Shown: positions 10,335-20,077 of the stretch, piece by piece | How positions within the stretch are numbered: the stretch's first letter is position 1 | Layout of the letters: each line of letters opens with the position of its first letter | DNA from: Aphelenchoides besseyi | Taxonomy: Eukaryota; Nematoda; Chromadorea; Rhabditida; Aphelenchoididae | Assembly: GCA_024699855.1 (NCBI GenBank) | Contig: JAMPIQ010000001.1 | Location: 14,198,001 to 14,262,000 of the forward strand | Direction of reading: 5' to 3' | DNA length: 64,000 nt | Made by a program: the position numbers and the translations under genes | Notes under the pieces: model-generated | The model's input: only the letters and a program-made list of their open reading frames with translations | Told to the model about the DNA's origin: nothing | The model's database searches: none

Positions 10335-10740
10335 TCCGATTGTACGTCGTCGCTAATCGGTCCGACTATGCGACGGTTTTAGAACGTCTACGTACACGAA
10401 AAAACTTCTGTTACTGCATTCCAAAAGATCAGTCGGCAATACAACTTGCAGTAAACACCGAACATCACATTGAAATGCGTGCATTACTCAACATTGGGTT
10501 TCGTGTTGTCGACCGGATAGGTTTATTAGACAGAAGCTGCTAAAATATCGAGTAACAACATTGTAGTCGAAGGATTATGATTGACGCAAATGCGACATGT
10601 CTAGTATCACGAAAACAAGCGAAAGTACGAATGGACAGGTAACGTACGCATTTTGTATTACAACACCTACAAACAAACTCATTGAACTAATCAAACGACA
10701 CAACGATTTCACCAACAGAAATTAGTCACACGATGCCAAG

Positions 10741-11949
10741 ATGTCAGACGTTGGCAATTACGTTGAATTGAGTGCGAAAACCTGGAGTAAAGACGTTGAC
10801 AGCGTTGCAGCATTACGTTTCGTCAACAGTATAGCGATCTATTTCCTGTCGCCATTCACTAATCTACTCGTCTTTTACATGATCTTATGGCACAGTCCGT
10901 CGGCAATCAAGTCCTACAAAAGCATTTTGATCGCCTCAACAAGCGTGGATTCGTTCTTGGTTGTAGCCAACGCGTCGTGTTTAGTGGTAAGCAAGATTCA
11001 ACCTTTGAAGCCAACTCCTGTGCCAATTGAAGTATTTTCGAACTGAAAATGGAATCATCTTCAGTTTCATCTATGGGCCAATCATATACTTGCCGTTGTT
11101 CGGACAGTTCGTATCCTTGGCACTTCTCGTGACTTCGACTCTAGCTCAAAGCACAATTGTGCTTATGGAGTTTGTTTACCGATACTACATTATTAAACAG
11201 TAATTGATACCATCCGAATACTTCAACGTCAAGTTATTTAGCCGTGTAGCTCCTCGTCCTTCATATCTCGTTTGCATGATCTTAGTCGCCATTGGCTCTG
11301 CGTTTGGAGTCTTTGGTTTTAGTATGTTAGACTGCTGTTTGAATCGTACAATGCAGAGTCAAGCTTATAACTTCACGGGCTCTGCGTATTCAAAGTACTT
11401 TAATGTGATTTTGTCAAATGACTTGAAGGTAACTTTTCCTCTCAATATTCACGGTCGTCGTTCAGACGAGTAAAACAGCTTCTTGGCATTTGTTATATCG
11501 CCGGACGATACTGATCGGAAGCTTTCTGCTTTCTATTCTTATTGCTTTCTCGTCGTATCGGTTGACCAAGCAACAGGCTGCGAGATTGTCGGGAAAAGCA
11601 AAGTCAATGCTCAACGATTTTGCCCTCACCTTGTATATAAAAGTGAGCTCACTAACCAGTTGTCTCTATTCGTTTTTAGATTACAATTCCGGCAATAACT
11701 CTGACACTTCCGCTCGCTGGGAAGTTGGTTTTTGCGCTTCTCAACATGGAGTCTTGGTTGTTGGGTGAAATGACCTCGACTATGAGTTCTTGGAGTCCTT
11801 TTCTCAACTCTCTTACCGTTCTACTGATTATCACTTGTTATCGACGTAAACTGATCAAAGGATTCCGGAGCTCTTTCAGAGTTTTCGGCAATCAATCAAC
11901 CTCCGTACAAGTGATAAGCAGCGCTTTTAGTCGAACTGCTCACGCCTAA
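10741..11949 (+). CDS. serpentine (7TM) chemoreceptor, copy B1
   Basis: This looks like a nematode SRD/STR-type receptor. Exon 1 starts at 10741 and supplies two membrane helices (FVNSIAIYFLSPFTNLLVFY and the SVDSFLVVANASCLVV stretch). The next exon gives FIYGPIIYLPLFGQF and MEFVYRYYII. A 42-nt intron (11200-11241) removes an otherwise in-frame TAA. Later exons supply further helices and end in the Ser-rich tail FSRTAHA. Other clear introns start at 11429 and 11643. The exon 1 to exon 2 junction is unresolved: the best protein frame after the acceptor at 11064 is one base out from any good donor. An identical problem in copy B2 means either an unusual splice or a pseudogene. Confidence 0.6.
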
Positions 11950-12095
11950 ATTCGACTGTTCTCTTGGTCGTATTCCTAAACCAAACCGCATCTCTTGTAA
12001 AATTAACGATTCCAACAAAATCTGCATCTTCGACCATTCGATTATTCGGACGTCAATCGAAAACCAGAACGGTCGACAGAGTTCTTGGTGTTGGA

Positions 12096-13238
12096 ATGTC
12101 GTCCGTTTACCAGAAGCCGCATCCTGTTGTTGGTAAAAGTCATCCGGCAGCTTCGACCAAGAACAGCACTACGATCAAGAAACCACCGGAGCCCAGGAAG
12201 AAACCAAAACGCAGCGGATGGCTCGCGTGTTGCAAGAAATCGCAGAAAACGAGCAGCAAAAAGAACCGTCAGTTTCCTCACTTCGGTCACTCACGAATCG
12301 TCTTGTTTCAGATGTTAGAGGACGTTCTACAACTCGATCTTCGGCTTCAAGAACTCCAAATCGTCGTTCATCTCTTCTGTCACCAAAGCCGGTCGACAAA
12401 CGTCCGTTGGTCACGTGTACGCCGATTTATGTCCCAAAATTGTCTCCATCTATTGGTGCGGTTCGAGCAGCTCCAATCGCGTCGTTCAAACCGACTCCAG
12501 CGGCACCAGTGAAAAAGAAACAACCATTGGACAAGGTGGGACCCCTACTGAACGAGTTGTCTTAACTCGCGGATTACAGAAAAGCGACGTTGCATGCAGT
12601 CACACCGAGAGTACGATCACAGTCGCCACCGTTGACTTGAAGGGCAAAAAGAAGGCGTTGGAGGAGGATCTGACGCTTCGCACCTTCATTCGAAACAACC
12701 AAATCAAACGCTTTTTCTCGTACACGGTCTCGGGTCCACGTCAACCGACAAAGAAGAAAGTGAAACGAACCAAAAGCATCTCGAAACTGTCGAGTGTTGG
12801 ATTCGAAACTCCGAACGCAATACGTGAGCTGTCGCTTACGAGCTCGAAGATCTCGACTTTCTGTTCCTGCTATCATCCAGCTCCAGTGTCGATCCGCCAT
12901 AGCACGTGCAGTTGTTCGAACCAAACCGGCGGTGAAGTGGAAAAGAGCGCAACGACGTCGAAGCTCACGGAACAGATCAAACGAGAAATCCGCAACAATC
13001 CGGTGGTCCAAGAGAAGTTGGAGCGTACCGAAGGAGCGCTTCGTAAGGCTCAAGAAGCGATCTACAAGTTGAATGTAAGTTCTCACACAGGTCCTTACTT
13101 CCTGTTCTTCGGTTTCAGTTGTTGGCTGGAAAGAACCTGTTGCCGGACATTCCGAACTTTGATGCCGAGAGCGCGATGATTCTCAACGAAATGGACGGTT
13201 TGATGGAACGTCTACAACAATTGAGCAGCAAAAGTTGA
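12096..13238 (+). CDS. basic Ser/Pro-rich protein with C-terminal coiled coil, copy B1
   Basis: Exons 12096-12267, 12312-12535, 12580-13074 and 13119-13238 join in phase into 336 residues. The N-terminal two thirds are low-complexity and very basic (KKPPEPRKKPKRS, KKSQKTSSKKN, TTRSSASRTPNRR), with Pro-rich linkers. The C-terminus is helical and charged (EKLERTEGALRKAQEAIYKLN, then ILNEMDGLMERLQQL), consistent with a coiled coil. No signal peptide or membrane segment is seen, so it is probably intracellular. I do not recognise the family. AATAAA follows near 13269. Copy 2 at 43745-44887 appears identical. Confidence 0.65.
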
Positions 13239-13355
13239 ACTCTTTTTGTTGTGCTCTCATCAGAATCCAAATAAAATGCTTATGAATTGATCTCGCTTGG
13301 AATTCTTGTTTGACAGAAATTGTCACTCGAACGGACTGTGTTGAGTTCTGGCAAA

Positions 13356-14858
13356 ATGAGTCACGCGCAAATATTTGGGCTGCTTTTGGCATCCATTCAC
13401 AACACTCGTTTACATTGTCTGGATTCTACACTAATGGCCTCTCAACCGAAGAAACGGAGGACAGAACTGGGCAGAGGTCCACGGCTAAGCAACACGAGCC
13501 GATTGCTTCTACTGTATCACTTGTCAGGAAGCCGCAACTATGTTGATGAGACGGACGAAATCGTGGATCCGGAGTTTTGCGAATCCTCGCTTTGTGTGTT
13601 GTTGACCAGCCAAGAGTCCTTGAACGCTTTCTTCAACTCACAACCGCAAAGGCCTACCATCTACTTTGGATCCGACAACTCGTACCAGCTGCGAAAAGAC
13701 TTTGGCGTCCAGATCAGATTCTTCGTGGAGTACGAACACCTAGTCGTCCTATTGTCCTTGGCTAGAAATCTAACTAAACTGAAAATCGAGCTAAGACGTC
13801 TGTGGTTGACTCGTGACTTCATTCCTGAATGGGTGGAAATCACCAGACATATCAACAGTAAGTTTGTGCGATTCCACTAGTTACCGTTTTTGTAGAAGCT
13901 CCACATTTGACAGACGTCGAACTTGTTTCCATGTTTGTTAGATCTCATTGTTCGCAGTTTGTTTTGGACATGTTGCCGAATAAGATTACACGCGTTCACT
14001 GCAATGACGGCTGTCTAGCACTTCAGCTGTCAAAGCGACAAACTTTGTTAAGCGAACTGTTAATCGAAGCACAATATAACTATATAACACGTAAGTTTCT
14101 GTCCGCAGTTGATGACCGTCGTCATGTTGTTCAGATTTTGCTCCATTTTTCCGAGTTAAAACTCGCAAAATCAAGTTTTCAAACAAACACAATTTGAATT
14201 TGGCTATGTTGGACGATTGTGGCCCGTAAGTTGGTTCGATCCCCTCGTTGATCGACTTCATTCCTAGATTGGAGCCTAATGAAACTATCGAGGAAGTGAC
14301 TGTTTACCTTCCACCCAACACCTTCGATTCGCTGGAAGATTTGTGCGAGGACAGTGCATTTATTTTATGTGCTAGAGGACTGAGAGATATGCGCAAAATC
14401 AACGATCATTTCGTCTTGCATCTCTACTGTAGACTGTATGTTATTCGATCTGTGAGTTTATCTGGACTGCTTTCTTTGCAAACACAAATTGCAGACATTC
14501 GAATCCCTGATCGCTGGAATTCGTGATATTCTTGTCACGCTCAAAGTCTTCATCACGACTGCAAAAGAATTGGGATATGGTCTACAAAAAGATGGCAACT
14601 TACGTGAGGACTTTAACCTCTACTTGAACATTCTCGTCCCTTCGGTTTGTCCAATTAGCTCCTGTTCACGTTCAAGTTTCTTTTCAGCAATTCATCCATA
14701 GGTTCTCCAGTGAAGTGCTCAAGAGGGAGTTTGGTTTCACTCTGATTGACGAGAAAAAAGAGAATGGTGTTAAAAAATGCTGTCATGATGTTCATTCAGT
14801 TTCCATTCGAGTATTTTTGATCCCCGATACCACTCAATTACAGTTCTTCACATGTTGA
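13356..14858 (+). CDS. unrecognised 430-aa protein, copy B1
   Basis: Six exons, 13356-13857, 13896-14090, 14135-14225, 14268-14451, 14495-14644 and 14688-14858, give an open 430-residue frame. A second ATG at 13434 (MASQPKKRR) is an equally plausible start. The protein has no signal peptide. It has alternating hydrophobic and charged segments of the kind seen in F-box-associated proteins, but no diagnostic motif, so I assign no function. Compared with copy 2, exon 1 lacks one base at about 13575 and two at about 13593, changing FLRILAL to FCESSL while restoring frame. The 3' end is intact here and broken in copy 2. Confidence 0.55.
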
Positions 14859-15254
14859 ACGCTATTGTTTTGTTGTTAATAAATGCTTTGTAAAAATAAA
14901 TGATATTAAGCTGCTGACTTGTTTCAACTCTATCGGATAGAATTCAAACGTCAACGCGGTTCTGTTTGTCGTGATTATCTGTAAAACGGGAATTCCAAGA
15001 CTGATGTCAATTTCCGTCGCGCTCGTCGCAAAAAGTGAACGGCAAGTAGCAGTTGTCGTTGCGATATTGTAAAGCCAAATTAGAGGCCTCAACCTCCAAT
15101 CTGGTTTGGGAATCCTCGAAGACCCTCCAAGTGAACTTGACAGTGCAATCGACATGAACAACGCCGAACCCCAATTACCGAGTCGAACACCAGTCTTAGC
15201 CGCCAAGCGGCTTTTTCTAAAAGTTTATTTCGGACGGTAGAGCAAAAAAGACGA
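14859..15254. other. convergent 3' spacer
   Basis: This separates the 3' end of the 430-aa gene from the 3' end of the minus-strand MSP gene. It has AATAAA signals on the plus strand near 14876 and 14896, and on the minus strand near 15220. A 114-codon minus-strand frame here lacks a good start and is not called. Confidence 0.5.
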
Positions 15255-16337
15255 TCAAACGAGGAGTGGAAGCACCGACATATGTTCCTTCTCAGCGCGA
15301 TTCTTTTGATTGAACAACTTCTTCGGTTCTTTCTCATTACGTGGAGCCTGGAAGGAGCCAATCGAACTGCTGTTATTGGAAGCAGCAAACCTGCGCAGTC
15401 ACAAAGATCAACTTGTCAGCCTTGGCCTTTCCTCCTTCAACGCGACAGACGTCCACACGCAAAGTCGAATTCGGTTCGATGAACCCGTAGACCGGATTGA
15501 CTTTGTACCCGAAACTCGATGATAAGACGGAAAAACAGCCGTTGAACTCACAATTTGTTGTCCGAGCACTTGACTTTCACTGCTTGACGATCTGCGCTCG
15601 GATTGTGAATGACGCAGTGAAGAAGTCCGCCTTCAGTTGGAAAACGAAGTTGTTCCGGTTGCATGTGCAGATCAGTGCCTTCGCCTGAAAACAACCACCT
15701 AGATGTTCCGATTTGATTGAAGTCACCTTTTTGTTCGTCAGCCTCACGATGATCCGATGCCGGTTGAGTTGCTTGGACCTTCAAACTCGACTGAAAAAGC
15801 GCATCACAACACTCATGATCACTCAGTTACCTCATCTTTCTCACGCGCCAATGGAAGTTGAGCGGAATCACGAGTCGACTTACGGCGTGGTGGTTGAATC
15901 CGGGCAGCGTCAGAAACCGGACGAGCAGTGACCGTGGATTGTTTCGAGCTTTTGGCCGATCCATCGACTGGTTGAGCATTTGCGACCTTGACAGCGACCT
16001 TCGGAACTGGTTCTCGGCGACTGCTTTTCGATTTCTTGGTCGAAGAGACAAGCGGTTGAGCACGCACTGACTTCTGTAAAAGAAAGCATTCAAAATCATA
16101 ATCTCTAATCACCTTCAAACTGCGAGCAGACTTCTTCGAACCCTTAGTAGACTTCTTCGAGCTCTTGGCCGACTTTCCACCCTTGCTCAACTTCTTCGAT
16201 TTGACCGAACGTTTCGACTTCTTGGACAACGCGCCGCGTTTGGCATCACTTTTCTTCGAAGCGCATTGGACAAGCGCAGCGGTCGTGAATCCGACGATCG
16301 CCGTCCCCAAAAGCTGAACAACTTCGAGATCGAACAT
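15255..16337 (-). CDS. MSP-domain protein with N-terminal membrane segment, copy B1
   Basis: Exons, in transcript order, are 16113-16337, 15831-16073, 15552-15790, 15391-15514 and 15255-15347, encoding 307 residues. The N-terminus (MFDLEVVQLLGTAIVGFTTAAL) is a membrane anchor. It is followed by long Lys/Ser repeats (SKKSKRSVKSKK, KSAKSSKKSTKGSKKS). The C-terminal third is an MSP-type immunoglobulin fold: LRFPTEGG, then NPVYGFIEPNSTLRV and KADKLIFVTAQAP, the strand pattern of nematode sperm proteins. Family members build the sperm cytoskeleton or dock on membranes (VAP-like). The membrane anchor and basic linker suggest a membrane-attached, sperm-related role, which is inference. Minus-strand AATAAA is near 15220. 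Copy 2 is at 46909-47991. Confidence 0.8.
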
Positions 16338-16667
16338 TGCGAGCGAGAGAAAAGAGCGACTGATTGTTGGGACGAGATTCCGACCCAAGTGACCGAACTT
16401 TGTGAAAACAGTAGTAATCCGCATTCGAAATTTGCATGTTCGGACTTCTGATATGCAAACTCAGAAGTCCTGCATCAAGAAGATGTCCTTCGATATGGTT
16501 TCCTACGAATTTTCAGACGGTGATCAGCGTTCATCGTCACATACACAGTTGACAAGTTCAAATGCTTCGGAATGAAAGAACCTCATTCGTTAATCCTTGC
16601 AGTCTGAATAGTGATGATTGATAGAAAACAAATCAAGAACTGAAGCTGATCGTTTGAGAAAAACTGA
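16338..16667. other. upstream spacer of the MSP gene
   Basis: No coding exon was found. It is conserved in the second copy (to about 48320) apart from a one-base change in a G run near 16373. Confidence 0.5.
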
Positions 16668-17270
16668 TGGGCAGAAAAGATGGTTCTAGCTCACTGTAAC
16701 TCTCAAGCGACCACTCTTCTTCGTATTCATAGACAACTGCAAAGAGAGAGAGCGAGTGACGGTCAAACTTTGCTCCTGGACCGCCGCCTTCCCATCACTT
16801 TAATTGCACCACCGAACCCTCTTCTTTTCGCAGTCACTCGTCATTTCTGTCTATTTGACCTACTCTTAAGGTTAGTGGGATGATCTCAGCCCTCAAGTGG
16901 CAGAGATCTCGAAATTTTGGATTGTTCCGCTCATTCCAGTGGAACTCATAAACAGTTGGAATAGTATCAGAGAACACGCCGATCAGAGTGTTCTGTACTT
17001 TTTATCGAACCATACAACTGAACAGTCAGATCGCTGAACGCCAATGAACACTCTTACTGTTATCAATTCGATATGCAACAGGACTGTGATTTAAAGTTCA
17101 ACAAAGTCAGACGCTGGAACGATCAATTGAACAAGATAAACAGGATTTGAATGTCAATCGGTTGAACACTCAGCTTTTGTGAAACACAAGTTGATCACTT
17201 CGCACGTTCCAATCCACTATAAAAGCGGCAGTTGAAGGACAGTCAATCATCATCAGTTCTTTCCGCTGAA

Positions 17271-17982
17271 ATGTCTCGTACTTCAATCGCCGTCTTCTTT
17301 TGTCTTCTCATCATCTCGACTCAGGCCTCTCCAGTGGCCAACGGTCAGGGATCTCCACTGCTCGGCAATCTTGTCGGAAACGTGCTGGGAACCGTCGATG
17401 GAGTGGTCGGAAATGCTCAACCAGTGGTTGGCGAAGTCACTGGTCTGTTGGGCGGCTGCAAACAACCCGGAACGTTGACCAAGATCGTCAAACTGCTCAA
17501 CTTGCCCGGAGCCGTCGATCCCGCCCAATTCGTCCAATTGCTCTCCATCTTGACTCAATTGGATTCGATTCTCACTCAAATCACCTGCACTGTCGACTCG
17601 TTGTTGCCGTTGGAAGGTGGCAGTGGATCGGGCAGTGGTCTTGATGGATTGTTGGAGGAGTTGAGAAATATTCTGAACATCCCATCGAACGTCGACTTGG
17701 TTCCCTTCCTTAAAGCACTGTTGGCGGCCGTCGAGAAGCTTTTGGATCAATTGCTCGGAGATGTCAGCGGATTGTTGGAGCAACTCTTGGGCGATGTCAC
17801 CGGCTTGGTCGGTGGAGTGGTCGACATCTTGAATCCCGTCTTGAACAATCTCACCGGACTGTTGGGAATCCCGGAGGGGGTGTGTTGCCGTTGGATTTCG
17901 TCCAACAACTGATCCCTCAATTGCAAAAGGTTCTCGACCAACTTCTCGGTCAATTGGGATCGGGATTGCCGGTCGGATTGTA
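17271..17982 (+). pseudogene. Leu/Gly-rich secreted protein, copy A2, frameshifted
   Basis: It is identical to A1 and A3 through the signal peptide and most of the chain, but two extra G in the run near 17875-17880 (GGAGGGGGTG against GGAGGGTG) shift the frame. The product would end after GVCCRWISSNN at 17912, losing about 27 native C-terminal residues. A single G-run change is also the typical signature of a base-calling error. Confidence 0.75.
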
Positions 17983-18004
17983 ATCTCTCCACTTTCTTAG
18001 TATC

Positions 18005-18037
18005 AATAAACAGGCATATTAATTCACAGTGTTTATT
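18005..18037. terminator. interdigitated convergent polyadenylation signals
   Basis: AATAAA on the plus strand (18005-18010) and AATAAA on the minus strand (read as TTTATT at 18032-18037) lie 21 bp apart, between the stop of the secreted gene and the stop of the SH2-like gene (18052). The two 3' UTRs must overlap or nearly touch. The arrangement is repeated at 10110-10142, 41759-41791 and 49658-49690. Confidence 0.7.
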
Positions 18038-18051
18038 GACCGACTGCACAA

Positions 18052-18906
18052 TCACTTCTTTTGCCATTGAACGAAAGGACGAACGCACGGTAACCAAACC
18101 GGAAAGTCTTCGATCTCCCCAGTGAAGTTGTTGAGATATGGATACGTCTAAAGCAATCGAATTAGATGGAGAAGAGAAACAGACCTTGTAGAACTTGATC
18201 AGCTTTTCAAGTGATCCGAATTTGTTCGAACGAGGATCTCCGTAGTCAACCCGATACTTGGTTTCGTTTTTCGCGTTCGTCGAATTCTCAATCGGGAAGC
18301 AGAAGAACTAAACAAAAGCATTAGCCGCAGAGTTGCGGTTACCTCTCCACTGTTCGAACGATAAGCGACTGTGAGTGTCAGTTTGAAGGCAACGACCTTC
18401 GGGTTCTTCGGCAAACAGTAGAAGAGTCGAAACGAACTTTGCGGAACGAATTCGAAGACATCGAATGCACGATGAGCTCCCAAAAAGCGCTCGGCCAACT
18501 CGTCGATTTGTTCCGATTGAGACCACTTGTAATGGGACGGCAACGGCGAACAAGGTTGTGGACGATCGACCGCACTTTCAGACTCTGATGAGATGTCCGA
18601 TGGTGTCGGCGGAGTTGGAGAATGCAATTCGGGAGTCATGTTCAAAGCCATCGACGGCAGTTGTTGGGTCGACTGGACACCGGAAACAAACGATGGTGGA
18701 GGTGCAACGAGCGAATTGTCGGAACGAACTTTGACATTTGTTTCCGTCGAACTTGCAAACGATGAGAGGCTCTGAGGAACATGACGATTAGTTGGATGTT
18801 CATTTTTTCTCACCGGTTTCTCTCCCGTTAACTCGCTTTCGAACACGTCAGTGCTCATTTGACTGTCACTCGATTGACCCAACTGCTCGTATGTCGATCT
18901 AAACAT
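18052..18906 (-). CDS. SH2-like domain protein, copy C1
   Basis: Exons, in transcript order, are 18814-18906, 18343-18771, 18185-18307 and 18052-18147, encoding 246 residues. The first half is Ser/Thr/Pro-rich and presumably disordered. The second half matches the SH2 outline: FRLFYCLP in the place of the FLVRES strand, AFKLTLTVAYR for the central sheet, KYRVDYGD, then FGSLEKLIKFYKTYPYL, the characteristic last helix. The Arg that binds phosphotyrosine is not obvious in FRLFYC, so ligand binding is doubtful. The first intron (42 nt) is in frame and could be retained. The last two exons lie in unit A. SH2 assignment is from pattern only. Confidence 0.6.
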
Positions 18907-19065
18907 CGTGATTGAGATCTGTGACTTCAACTCACTTGTTCATTTCAGACCCGATAGAAACAACCAACTTCCTCTGACCAACGAAATGAATCGAATGGGA
19001 GTTCATTTTAAGGCTTTTGAATGACTCCAATGGGTTCAAAAAGTAACGGCTAATTTGAGTGATTC

Positions 19066-20030
19066 ATGAGATGCGTTCTTTGGTGGAAGAACAAATGCAA
19101 CAAACTTAATTTACAATGCTAAAATTGGTGAAAAGTTGAGATTTATTGATGTAGTCTGTTTATATCCAACAGTTCAATATTGTGATCATTTTCCAATTGG
19201 TCCTCCGGACATTATTTTAAAACCAAAAGAATTTGATGAAAATTAGTGTGGACGGGTAAAATGTAAAATTTTACTTCCAAGAAAGTGATATCATCCAGTT
19301 TTGCCATCAAAAATAAAAGTTAAAAAGTATGAAAAATTACTGTTTCCATTGTGTAATAGTTGGGCAAAAAATCAAATCAACAACTATAAGCATACTATAG
19401 ATGAAAAATATTCAATTGGAACATGGTGTACGAATGAAATTCAAAAAGCATTAGAAAAGGCTATAAAATCCTGGAAATTTATGAAGTTCATCATTTTAAC
19501 AAGAGGCCGAACGAGTTATTCAAGTCGTATATTCAGAAGTTTATGAAGATTCAGCAAGAATCGGGACTTCCCAAGGATTACAACAAACAGCAATACGTTC
19601 GAGAGAATTTTGAACCGTTAGGAACCATCTTGGATGCAGATAAGAATGAAAAGAATCCTGAAGGAAGAGCTTGGGCTAAACCCTGTTTGAATTCTTTGGG
19701 CGGTAAGTTTGGTCGGAGGAAGAATACACCCGAAACTGAAATAGTCAACAATCTAAAAAGCTTTTATGAAATTTTACTAGATGGAAAACTGGCAGATATT
19801 GAAACTAAAGTGTTAACAGAGCAAATGATTGAAGTGACTTATAAATTCAAAGATAGTTTCGTGACAAATGAGTTCACCACTAATGAATATATTGCAGCTT
19901 TTACAACAGCAAATGCAAGACTGAGACTTTATGAAGTGTTGGATAAATTAGGATAAGTTGTAATTTGTTTCGATACAGATTCAATCGTGTATGTTGATAA
20001 TGTGAGCTTAAACGAATCAACTTTATTTTT
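19066..20030 (+). pseudogene. Polinton/Maverick protein-primed DNA polymerase B fragment
   Basis: The fragment starts directly at the right edge of the duplication. In order it shows FFGGRTNA, IDVVCLYPTVQYCDHFPIG (palm motif A, D..LYP), a GTWCTNEIQKAL block, KPCLNSLGGKFG (motif B) and FDTDSIVYVD (motif C). This order is that of type-B polymerases of Polinton/Maverick elements, large virus-like transposons. Three frame changes and an in-frame TAA just before motif C make it inactive. Codon use is markedly more AT-rich than in neighbouring genes. No integrase, capsid gene or terminal repeat is visible nearby. Confidence 0.85.
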
Positions 20031-20077
20031 GCAGACATTTAATGGAGGATTGAGTAGAGGAGGTTTTCTCTGCGCTT

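Larger units (their letters stand above)
16668..18229. repeat. duplicated unit A, copy A2
   Basis: It is nearly identical to A1. Here A runs on into unit C, so the SH2-like gene is complete; this is the likely ancestral arrangement. Its right edge TTTGTTCGA ends at 18229. Confidence 0.9.
9766..19060. repeat. 9.3-kb segmental duplication, copy 1
   Basis: This matches 41415-50715 in direct orientation with only scattered single-base changes and homopolymer indels. Shared left edge is AGTTGAG, inside the Leu/Gly-rich gene; shared right edge is CTAATTTGAGT. The two copies are 22.4 kb apart. Confidence 0.93.

Noticed and set aside
11198..11245. In-frame TAA in the B1 receptor, first taken as a nonsense mutation.
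   Set aside because: GTAATT at 11200 and TTTAG at 11241 define a 42-nt intron that removes the stop and keeps the frame.
14862..15206. 114-codon minus-strand frame (also at 46516-46860).
   Set aside because: No ATG at its head, no homology, and it lies in the 3' region between two convergent genes with poly(A) signals.
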